Below are positions 1-9,000 of a stretch of DNA of 11,361 nucleotides, piece by piece (the stretch's first letter is position 1; the number at the start of each line of letters is the position of its first letter). The notes under the pieces are model-generated. The model had not been told where the DNA came from, ran no database searches, and worked only from the letters and a program-made list of their open reading frames with translations. Origin of the DNA: Phoronis ovalis (lineage: Eukaryota > Phoronida > Phoronidae); assembly GCA_028565635.1 (NCBI GenBank), contig JAOXYB010021614.1:1-11361 (forward strand). Reading direction: 5' to 3'. Position numbers and translations under genes: made by a program.

Positions 1-1240
1 TCAGCATTAGTGCAAGGTTTCTTGTTTAAATTCATTTTGAGATGGAAATCTCGAATTATAAAATGCAAAGTGGGGAACACTGCCTGCAGATCATGAAAGT
101 TTTTTTCATTTCCATCTATGGCCAAACTTTCTGCAATTCTTCCAACCATTCTAATCGATATTAAGGATATGTTACTACTAAATGTTAAACCGAGTTATTG
201 CAAAACAATTTAAAGCTTTTTTTGTATACCAGTGTAAATTTAATTGCACATGATAGTATGCAGCTGTAAAGGCAGTTTAAAGTATTCAGCTCTAACTTCA
301 TAACGATCCGTCTTCAGCACAGATCAATGCGGCCCTGTCAGTGAATAATTATATATTTTTTATGAAAACACATACAGTGGGCTTTTCCGTCGATACCGTC
401 ATTAGATATAAATAATTCCAATTGCATTTTTTGAATTGTTAAACGACTCTTTAAACTATATCTAGAAACCCCTTTTAGCAAAGGCCCCGTTGCACATACA
501 AAAATAGTTGCCCTTTGATCTTGTGATTGTCTAAGTCCACAAGTCAATTTAATAAAGACAAGATCGATGATCTCTGTGATTTTGACTTTTAGACTCTGAA
601 TAACCATTTGACTTCAATGTAAGTCAGGTAACCTCTAGATAACATTTTTAAATTCGATGGGAAGAATACAAAATGCAAGAATTTCAATAATTTAATTTGT
701 TCGTCGTTGTGACCTCACAAAACATCATTTTTAAAAGATTTTACTTTTACCTCTAAATGACGTTTTGACCTCACTGTTGACCTCACTGTTGACCTCACTG
801 TTGACCTCACTGTCAACTCATCCCAATCCGAGGATGCCAAATCTTACATCACAAGACGGTAGCACCAGTTGTTCGTAAATTACAACTTCTTTCCGTAAGT
901 ACTAGTCGAAAAGAAAATCAGACATTTTGACTTTAAGAAAACCTTAAAAATTATAAAATGACCTTTCTATAACCTAATTCCTTCATTTTTGAGCGTTTTA
1001 AGCAATTTTAGAAATCTGACCGGCTGATCTCAATTTGACTCCTAACCTCACTTCGGTATGAGATTTAAAAATGTTAAAGAAAAAATTAAAAGATACAATC
1101 TCAATACGTTGCACCTAATTATCGAGGGCATAATTATTTGTATAACGTAAGTTTATCAGGGGAAATTCGAAAAAGCACATATGGTTAGTTGCACGCTTGA
1201 AAACAGTCACATGACTTTTATTATTAACCGAAAAGGATAC
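1..1240. other. Presumed first intron or flank of the minus-strand GBP; no gene seen
   Basis: AT-rich DNA downstream of the donor of the minus-strand GBP exon. I looked on both strands for GBP exon 2 motifs (VTELT, RDF, NGP) and found none. Short open frames here resemble no family I know. The only clear structure is the 12-bp tandem repeat at 765-812. Confidence 0.5.
765..812. repeat. 12-bp tandem repeat, four perfect copies
   Basis: TTGACCTCACTG repeats head to tail four times without a mismatch. Each unit carries TGACCT, the complement of the nuclear-receptor half-site AGGTCA. The same half-site recurs nearby (around 711 and 745), which suggests the array grew from a local TGACCT-rich sequence. 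Confidence 0.95.
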
Positions 1241-1671
1241 TCTAGTAAATTCATGATTTCGTTATCGATTGCATTCGTGCAGTTGATCAATAAACTGCCA
1301 CTCAGCATGATTAATAAAATGTATATTTTGACGGATCTGTCGTCGTTGCCGTCCACATCACCTTGCCCCTCCGAGTCTAACAAAAGCATGTATTCGTGTT
1401 CACGGATTGGATGTCTCAATAGCCACATCCACACACCCTTGGTTTCTCCTTGAACGGTATCCCCAACAGGAAAGCCTTCGTGTTTCCCAGCTAACTGGTT
1501 CATGAGATATGATTTACCTTTTCTATATGCACCTACAGTGCTAATTACTGTTATAGGATCTTGAACTGCTAACAGATATGACACTGCGCACGTTTCAATT
1601 ATCAAACTGCCTGTTGAATCCACGGTTAACAGCGGTACAGGATTTTGCATAGCCATGTTTTGCATTACCAT
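1241..1671 (-). CDS. Second GBP-family GTPase, first coding exon only (partial)
   Basis: Codes 143 residues plus two bases, covering the N-terminal half of a GBP GTPase domain. Seen: P-loop GAYRKGKS (47-54, R50 at the catalytic-arginine position), GDTVQGETKG switch I, LLLDSEGQGDVD (G3) and NAIDNEIMNLL at the end. Its length, its phase-2 end and its donor GTATCCTTTT match exon 1 of the plus-strand GBP, but the proteins share only about 40% by eye, so this is an old paralogue. Without splicing the frame ends at 1207. No exon carrying VTELT is visible on this strand in 1-1206, so the next exon lies outside the window or the gene is broken. In-frame ATGs at codons 1, 3, 6 and 8 leave the exact start open. 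Confidence 0.85.
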
Positions 1672-1692
1672 ACTAGCACTAAAAACTGTTTA

Positions 1693-1719
1693 TGAGTCAA
1701 TTTAAAATCCTATGAGTCA
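1693..1719. promoter_or_regulatory. Pair of AP-1-type TGAGTCA sites upstream of the minus-strand GBP
   Basis: Two exact TGAGTCA heptamers at 1693-1699 and 1713-1719, 20 bp start to start (about two helical turns), 22-48 bp upstream of the minus-strand ATG. TGAGTCA is the consensus for Jun/Fos-type bZIP factors. Alternative reading: on the minus strand this is the end of a 5' UTR intron, with CTCAT as branch point and tttttag at 1680-1679 as acceptor. No TATA box is visible. Confidence 0.4.
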
Positions 1720-1849
1720 TCCAAAAATTGCGAAAACCAGTAAAATTATGCAAACAGTGTAATCACACAAGCCTGTGCACAGTTCCATCACGATGTTATC
1801 TTTGTTTGCGAAACCTAAACCGCTTACGTCATAACATTTCAAATCTTTC

Positions 1850-2271
1850 AGGCTATATACAGCCCCGGGGGGCACTTCCTATATCGGTCTATGTATACAT
1901 GCGCCGCCCTTCAGGGTCGCTTTTTTGGGCTACCAGGATATTTCAGGGTGGGTCATTGGGCCACCAGGATATTTCAGGGTGGGTCATTTTCACTTCTGGG
2001 ATATTTCAGGGTGGGTTTCTTAAGAAATTTAAGAGTGGCACAGGGTTGTTATATAGGGTTGTTAAGCGTCAAGTACGGATAGCAGTGGAAAGGACTTTTA
2101 TTTTTGCTTGTCAATTTTTTTTCTGGCCGCACGGAGACGATTTTTGGGGGCAAGGATATTTCAGGGTAGGTAATTTGTCAATTTCGGGGATATTTCAGGT
2201 TCAAGATTTGGACCCCTGGGCCTCACACCCCTACCTCATATAAAAGAGAGTGCCCCCCCGGGTACTAGCCT
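1850..2271. mobile_element. Inverted-repeat (MITE-like) element with internal repeats
   Basis: The ends are inverted repeats: AGGCTA...CCCCGGGGGGCACTT at 1850-1877 and the complement GAGAGTGCCCCCCCGGG...TAGCCT up to 2271, with a 4-bp gap. The inside repeats a GGATATTTCAGGGTGGG-type motif five times (starts near 1936, 1967, 1999, 2153 and 2190), the first three about 31-32 bp apart. No transposase frame is present, so it would be non-autonomous. It resembles, from memory, a G-rich inverted-repeat family common in marine invertebrate genomes. No certain target-site duplication; the ends could be off by a few bases. It lies about 180 bp upstream of the minus-strand GBP start. Confidence 0.7.
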
Positions 2272-2491
2272 AGTATGATTCCTTAGTGTTATCATTTATG
2301 TGTACAAACAGGTGCCGTGTCCTACACTCATATGCACAGGTAAGATTTGTACAGCTAAATTCCTTTAAAACCGGCGTTTGAGTTTAGATGACAGCACAGC
2401 ACTGCAAAGGCCTCATGATTTTAATTTTCGGAATCTGTATCTTTTGATGAAAAGTTAAGTAATATAAAGGTTAAAATTAAAGTTTAAAAGA

Positions 2492-2518
2492 AGTGCATTG
2501 CAGTGCATTGCAGTGCAG
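2492..2518. repeat. 10-bp tandem repeat, about 2.7 copies
   Basis: AGTGCATTGC occurs at 2492-2501 and 2502-2511, followed by the partial copy AGTGCAG. No function can be assigned. Confidence 0.85.
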
Positions 2519-2559
2519 ATTCGTTCGAACAAACATTCGTTATTTTTATACACTCCCCC

Positions 2560-2577
2560 TTGACCTTGACCTTGACC
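2560..2577. repeat. TTGACC hexamer x3 next to an E-box
   Basis: Three perfect TTGACC units run directly into CACGTG (2577-2582). The array contains TGACCTTGA, the complement of the TCAAGGTCA element bound by ERR/SF-1-type nuclear receptors. TTGACC runs are also plain microsatellite, so regulatory meaning is unproven. Confidence 0.85.
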
Positions 2578-4411
2578 ACGTGTATGTAGCCTGATAATGA
2601 GACAGGTTTGAGATAAGTCAACTGTGTTGATAGCCTTCGTCTGTACGGCCTGCCTAGCAGAGGCAAGCTATTGTATGTGTTTTATTTTTTTATTTTTCAC
2701 GAGAGTGCAAGTGTATTAGGTGGTATTAATACAGGTTACATGTTAATTGCATTGCTCAGCTGAGATGATAGTAACCTACAGTGCACACACTAGTTGTCCT
2801 CCTTTCTAGATTTGTTATAATTCTCTGTCTTAGGTATACTTTTAAAATGCAGTTATACTTTGGGAAACACAATGTCAGTGTAATTGATACCATAAATGGT
2901 ACTACAATGTACACATTCAAATTAATTGATATTAAAAAAAACTAGGAGTAACACTTTGAAGTGCACTGGTACCTAATATTTGTGAAGATTTCCAGGGGAA
3001 GTAATTGTGCCGGACATAAAATAAATCATTGCCGCCGGAACTCTACATTAATAGGTAGTATAGGAAATATGGCCCACTAGTGGCAATTATGGATTAAAAG
3101 TGCAATTCGAAATAGTTCTACTACCCTATACATATATTGCTACATGATTAAAAATACTTCATGCTATGCCTGTCTTTTTAAATAAGTTTCTTGTCTTAAA
3201 TAATGAGACACCATTTAGTTTATTTATTGAGTTAATAGGAAGCTAAGCATTTTACATGTACAGGTTTGCTCATACAATATATTTCTGTTATCTAGTTACT
3301 TTCTTCTAATTTTCAAACACTTTACTATCTCAGAAATGCTTTAAGTTGTGGGTGCCAGAACGTAAGATATGGACTCATTTGAGAAGGGGCATAAAAATAA
3401 AGTAAACTTGAAGTCATTATGTCAAATTTCCTAAATTGCTTAAACTGTTCAGGTTACGCAAAAAATCGTGTTGGTAATGTTTCAGTCAGATTTTTGATTT
3501 TAGCATGTTTTCAACCTGTTCCTACATACAAAGGTGGTAATTCAAGAACAACAGGTGTGACAGGTTCATCGTTTTACATGTAGCATCTCCGGGGTGGGCT
3601 GGGTTGACATTGAGGTCAACAAGTCAATTTAATGTCAAACGATCATAAAACGTCTGAAATCGAAGTTTTTATATCCTTTTAAGAGTCATTTGATTACTAT
3701 GATGTCAAAACATTAAAAACAATTATTGCTTTAAATTTGATTTTAAAAAATCAAAAATAATGTGAAAAGACCATTTACAGATAATTTGAGTTGACATTTA
3801 GGTCACAGGGTTATTTAGAGGTCAAAACATTAAAATCTTAAAGTTTCTTGATACATTTCAAAATTGAGAATCTTATAAATTTTAATTATAAGTTAAACAA
3901 TTATAGAGCGGTCTATATTGTAAGTCAATCCTAAATTGACAGTGCAACCAGCTGAAAGGCGCTTCTAATTATGGTCTATTTAATTATCACCAATATCTGA
4001 AAAATGCCTTAGATTACTTCAACAATGTCCAAATAACTGCTTGACCATATAAAGTGTCCTCATCTTTCTCATTTGAGCCCCAGAATAAAAGTAACATTTT
4101 TAAACCAGAGTGAGTAGGCTCTAATATTCTAATACTGCAAAAAATATACCTAAATAATCTTAATTCCTTATTAAATAAAGATCCGTAAATAAAACCAAAT
4201 TCAAAAAGTAAAAAATTGATAATTCAGTGTCTCCTTTAAAGAATGATTATAAACAGCATTTCCAAAAAGAACTGAATGATGAGCTCATTCGTTTAGGGCT
4301 CGAACTATGATTACATAAATGAGGGACATGCTTAACAGAAACCTTGGTGCAGACGCAGCATGAAGTAAAGGTAAGATATTTTCAGCAGTTTTGATTTTTT
4401 CTTTGAGTTGC

Positions 4412-4429
4412 TAGTTACTATAGTTACTA
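4412..4429. repeat. 9-bp direct duplication TAGTTACTA
   Basis: Two perfect adjacent copies (4412-4420 and 4421-4429). Probably a simple slippage product. Confidence 0.8.
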
Positions 4430-4780
4430 TACTGTATACTTTATCAAATCTGGTTCTTTTGCTAATTGCCAACAAACATGGCTTGGTCGGATTTTTTTTA
4501 CTTTCGTTTAAAAAAGTATTTAATGATTTTCCAAATTGTTTTAATTAATTAGGAGCTCTGGTATAAACAAACGCTCGAGTTTCTGAAAAACAGCTAATAG
4601 TAGTTATAAGAGAAGACAGCATGCCTTTGCTAAAAAGTTGTGCAATTTTGAGTGTTTTTTGAACTGTCAAACAGTTTTTTTCTTGATGTCACAAGTCAAT
4701 ATTTTAAATTTAAATGACACCTTTAAAAATTGCGGTACAACAAATTGTTAGATGTTGAGTTTCAATGAATGCCGGTATAG

Positions 4781-5354
4781 CCTACGGGGGTAACAGGCCT
4801 ACCTAACCAGCGTATACTCGAACCTGTCAATCCGCACTAGCGCATCTGTTTCCTACCATTCGAATCCTTTTTCCAGTTCCCCCCCAAATTCCTACTACAA
4901 TCCGCAGACTCGCACAAGTTGCAATTACTCGTACACATTTCCGGAGACTCGAGCACTTATCGAACAGCAGGTCCGACAAGGAACTCGTACACATTTCCGG
5001 AGACTCGAGCACTTATCGAACAGCAGGTCCGACAAGGAACTCGTACACATTTCCGGAGACTCGAGCACTTATCGAACAGCAGGTCCGACAAGGAACTCGC
5101 ACACATTTCCGGAGACTCGAGCACTTATCGAACAGCAGGTCCGACAAGGAACTCGTACATATTTCCGGAGACTCGAGCACTTATCGAACAGCAGGTCCGA
5201 GTCTCCGGAAATCTACACGAGTTCCTGACAGTGTGTACGAGTCTACGGAAACGACGGTTCGAGTAGCAGGAATTTCGGTGCGATACCCGAAAAATGGGTT
5301 CGAATGGTAGGAAACAGATGTGCGAGTGTGGTTCGTTAGGCAGGCCTGCGTAGG
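4781..5354. mobile_element. Foldback (long inverted-repeat) element with 56-bp tandem core
   Basis: The left arm (from CCTACG at 4781, then CAGGCCTACCTAAC) is matched in reverse by the right arm (GTTAGGCAGGCCTGCGTAGG, ending 5354). The arms share an exact 22-bp block at 4843-4864 against 5299-5320, plus further interrupted matches over roughly 150 bp. The left arm has about 5 extra bases near its end. Between the arms lies the 56-bp array, and an inverted partial unit at 5199-5227 extends the fold. No transposase frame is seen, so it is non-autonomous. A target-site duplication is not clear. It is locally richer in CpG than its surroundings and ends about 250 bp upstream of the plus-strand GBP start. 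Confidence 0.82.
4927..5198. repeat. 56-bp tandem array, about 4.9 copies
   Basis: Units start at 4927, 4983, 5039, 5095 and 5151 and are nearly identical; the fourth has GC for GT in the ACTCGTACACA segment and the fifth has ACATA for ACACA. Each unit carries the palindromes TCCGGA and CTCGAG. The last unit stops after CAGGTCCGA and meets an inverted copy of its start. 56 is not a multiple of three, yet the plus strand stays open through the array, so all three frames of the unit lack stops. I read this as repeat structure, not as a gene. Confidence 0.95.
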
Positions 5355-5532
5355 ATATATTTTCTTGGCGCTAGATAAAATATCAGCATTCAAAAAATTG
5401 TTTAATGGTTCAACTTGCTGTCATTAAGATGTTATTTAAAGAGTGTGTTAAAAATGCATTTTTATAATCACATATCAGTTTTGACTTCCTTTAATTCAGA
5501 TACTTTACCATACTTTTTTACCTTTCAAAACA

Positions 5533-5554
5533 TGACGTCAAAATAATGACGTCA
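5533..5554. promoter_or_regulatory. Two palindromic CRE sites (TGACGTCA)
   Basis: Exact TGACGTCA octamers at 5533-5540 and 5547-5554, arranged as a perfect 10-bp inverted repeat CATGACGTCA / TGACGTCATG with a 6-bp spacer. This is the full consensus for CREB/ATF-type bZIP factors. The pair sits 54-75 bp upstream of the plus-strand GBP ATG and just before a TATA-like box, a natural core-promoter position. Function is inferred from position and consensus. Confidence 0.6.
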
Positions 5555-5556
5555 TG

Positions 5557-5566
5557 TATTTTATAT
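5557..5566 (+). promoter_or_regulatory. TATA-like box of the plus-strand GBP
   Basis: TATTTTATAT lies directly after the CRE pair and about 42 bp before the ATG. Transcription from about 25-30 bp downstream would leave a 5' UTR of only about 10-25 bases. In DNA this AT-rich such a match can be chance. Confidence 0.35.
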
Positions 5567-5607
5567 GAAAATTATGAATACAAATAAATAAAAATGTTCA
5601 AACAGGA

Positions 5608-6035
5608 ATGTTGACAATGGATGATATGGAGGGGCCGGTGTTATTTATAAAAGAAGACGACAGGGGTAAACTCACCATCAACGCGGAAGCAGTCACAATT
5701 TTAGGAAAGATTGCTAAACCAATAGTTAGCGTTGCTATTGTTGGAAAATATCGCACAGGGAAGTCGTATTTGATGAATCAACTATATGGGAAGTCACGTG
5801 GCTTTGGTATGGGTGACACTGTGCAGTCGTGCACTAAAGGGTTCTGGATATGGTGTCGCCCTCATCCACTTGATCCCGACAAGTATGTCGTCCTGTTAGA
5901 CACAGAAGGTCTTGATGACGTAGAGCAGGACTCCACTCATGATGTAAAGGTATTTTCTTTAGCCATTCTTCTAAGCAGCTGTCTGGTATATAACAGCCTG
6001 GGAACCATTGATAATGACGCCATTAAGAGGTTACA
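5608..6035 (+). CDS. GBP: GBP coding exon 1: N-terminal half of the GTPase domain
   Basis: Codes residues 1-142 plus two bases of codon 143. It holds the P-loop (GKYRTGKS, 46-53), switch I T76 and the DTEG motif (98-101). The donor is GTATCC at 6036 (phase 2). Joining CA to the T at 6271 restores His and gives LHFVTELTEHI, which matches the GBP pattern QLYYVTELT and so fixes the junction. A possible acceptor, ttcaaacag ending at 5605, lies just upstream of the ATG, so a noncoding first exon is possible. Confidence 0.93.
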
Positions 6036-9000
6036 GTATCCTTTTTATTGCTCTAATATTTTCCTGTCTGGGAAACCAAAAGACAACAGCTCTATAGTAA
6101 TAATAGCTTTGCATTGTTTGTGATCTTGCTAATAAATAAACGAAAGCTTAATCAAAGTGTACATTTTGATTTTAAAAAAATGTATAGAACGAAACAACAG
6201 TCAATAGCTTTGTCATACTATTCAACTAACAAGTATGTTTCGTGTTGTTTTCCTTAACCATCCTTTATAGTTTTGTTACGGAACTTACAGAGCACATCAG
6301 AATACAGTCTGATGTAGAGGAGGATGGTAATAATTTTGACAGTATTTTTCCGTCTTTTATTTGGGTCGTTCGAGATTTTATTCTAACAATGTCAATCGAG
6401 GGAAAGAAATGTACCGAGGATGAGTACCTTGAGCATGCCTTGAAACTGAAGACAGGGTTTGGTGCAACAATAAGCAATTTCAACGCACCTAGAGAATGCA
6501 TTCGAGATTTCTTCCGTCACAGAAAATGTTTCGTTTTGTGTGCCCCTATACATGACTCAACACAACTTCAGAGTCTGGATCAACTTTCGTCATCGGAGCT
6601 AAAGCCCGAATTTGTAGCTAACTTAGAAAACATACGAGCATTCATTTATAAAGAAACCAAACAATTTGGGCAGTTTGAAGCAATCATAAATGGGCCACGT
6701 AAGTAATAACTTCTGCTATTAAAATTCATAACGGACAATGAATCTAAATATTTCGATAACATAATTTGAGGAGAACAAAATAAACGAAAATGAAACTGGC
6801 TAATGTGAACACACTTTAAATTTAACATGTCAAAACAGCAGTACGGGACCTTCTCATCGGGTGTCTCATCAGCAAGCTGATGTTTGCAATTTACACCTGG
6901 TAACAAACCTGCTTTACTATCTTGTTTACACTTTGTTGATAGAGGTTTTGGAGGAAGATTTGTCTTTTCTAAGTTTCTAATATTTGATTCTTTTGCCATC
7001 ATGAAACTAATAGTAATTAAGGTGTGACACTTTCCAGAAAGTACATGTAGGATTTTAATTAAATCGATCAATGATAACTTTGTTATTCTGAGTCCAAACA
7101 GTCTCAAGATATATATTTTAATAGCTGGTTTTAAGCTAAAAACATTATCACATGTCATATCAATCTCAGAGCAATAATTATTTAACTTTGCAGCAATAAT
7201 TATTAATTTTTTGTTCAGTTGTGACTCGTTGCATGATAATTGAACATTTGTCATAATTTTTGTATAAACATTCAGGAAGACAGTGATACGCTGCTCTGTA
7301 CATTGTATGCCGCTATAATTGTAGACAATCCACTAAACCAAATGCTTGCTACGCAAGGTTAGTGACATGTCAGTGCACGCCACTATATATTTTACCTCTG
7401 TAACTGTAGGTTTTCTTTTCCTTGCTGAGAAATATCTGGAAAAAATAAATGGTGGTGCTGTCCCTTGTATTGGAAATGCATTCCAAATGATGAAAGAACA
7501 CGAATGTAACAAGGCATTAACAACCGCCTTAGAGGTATTCCATAAGGTACTGTACATGTGTTAAAATATATTACACATTAAGAACTCAGTCTGAATAAAT
7601 CTATCCGTTACTGTTCCGTACCTTTTCAACTAACGTCTGTGCTTAACCATAGCCAATTTGTGTTACATTCCTTCAGTTTTAGAGCGAAATAATTACGTCA
7701 TTAATCTTTTGCCAACTGAGATAAGTCCTTCTCTCTGCGCGATCCATCATCACCTACCACTTCTAGTCTATCGTTATGACTTATTCTGAATAGGTATGCT
7801 GGGAAGCTTGTTTTTTGTTTATCGGACCATAGATAAACCCTGGCAGGACAGAATGTGTTTGATCGACCCCTACCCGTTTAGTCCATTGTTATACCTATTA
7901 TTGTAAGCTGCAATTTGATTGGTGTCAAGACTTTCGTCACAGTATGCAGAAATAATGGATTATCGTTCTTCTGCTTTTTTGAGATAATAAACAAAAATTG
8001 ACTATGCTTAAGCCCAGACGTTAGTTGAGAAGGTACAGACCACTAACTGATGGATTTATTCAGACTGCGTTGATACAATAATTGAATATGTAACACAGAT
8101 GTAGAATAGAATCTATACATTTTTAAAATTTAAAATTTTACTCATAGGCATTGTTACAAGACAACAGTAACTTTGTCTGCTCAACCTTATTTTAGTCTGC
8201 TGTGTAATACATAAAAAGGAGGAGCATCAGTTTCTGCAAGGAATTTCAAGGTAGATGCCCAGTGGCTATTTATTACCAGGACAAACTGTCATCTATTCCC
8301 AGGTAAAGCATTGGTCCTCCACCAACAAGCTTCCAAATGAAATAAACATTTTTTAAGCAAATGAACAATACCTTTTCTTTTTAGGAGGTAGACAAACTTG
8401 TCAAACCTATCTTGCCAATGGCTTTAGATGAATTTTATTCTGTAACTCATGAGGCTAAAGAATTAGCTATCACAGTGTATCAACAAAATGCACTGTTTGA
8501 CAGTTCAGGAGAATTTCATAAGAAACTCTTGGTAAGCATTGTCTCTTTAACATTCACCTATTATTGTTTTTATTTCGCTTCCAATGTGGATTTGGAGACT
8601 CTTTACTCATGTTTGTTGGTTTTCTGTAAATAAACATACTGTCTCCTATATCGGGGCGAATATCTATAGTTGTGTGCAATGATCACATGACTGCAATTGT
8701 ATCTACTCTAGGCTAACATGGATGAAGAAGGTAAATACTATGCTAAAATGAACGAAGAGAAATCCACAACGTACTGTAGTCGGATTGTAAGCGAGCTGTA
8801 TAAACCACTTGAGCGGAAAATAAATGCAGGTTGTTATAACAAGCCTGGTGGTTACGCCGATTACAGAGAAGATTTTAATCGATTAGTTGTCAGTTATGAA
8901 ACAACTTCGAATAAAGGGCCTTGTGCGGAGACTGTTATGGATGAATTTTTGCAACAAAAGCAGTCCGTATCAAAGATGATTTCAGATAACGATGAGGTAA

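Larger units (their letters stand above)
2272..4780. other. Gene-free AT-rich intergenic DNA between divergent GBPs
   Basis: No convincing coding exon on either strand; the few short frames lack family motifs. Contents: small tandem repeats (2492-2518, 2560-2577, 4412-4429), an E-box CACGTG at 2577-2582, TACATGTA palindromes at 3253-3260 and 3575-3582, TGACCT/AGGTCA-rich sequence around 3600-3850, and donor-like GTAAGA sites at 2340 and 4371 that could end noncoding 5' exons. Confidence 0.6.

Noticed and set aside
338-607. 89-codon minus-strand open frame as exon 2 of the minus-strand GBP
   Set aside because: It lacks VTELT, RDF and NGP motifs and any resemblance to exon 2 of the plus-strand gene.
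1181-1453. Plus-strand 90-codon open frame
   Set aside because: It lies opposite the well-supported minus-strand GBP GTPase exon and has no motif of its own.
1728-2243. 171-codon plus-strand open frame with repeated GYFRVG/ISGW-like phrases
   Set aside because: The apparent protein repeats come from the GGATATTTCAGGG DNA repeats of the inverted-repeat element; no family motif.
4919-5266. 115-codon repetitive open frame
   Set aside because: It is the translation of the 56-bp array, and the same unit is open in all three frames, so it is not evidence of coding.
5299-5309. GGTTCGAATGG, like a tRNA T-arm or SINE B-box
   Set aside because: The final C of the B-box is missing, no A-box or cloverleaf surrounds it, and it is part of the inverted arm of the foldback element.
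8219-8333. GGAGGAGC...GGTCCTCC as the ends of a small inverted-repeat element
   Set aside because: Only about 6-8 bp match before the arms diverge; too little to support an element.
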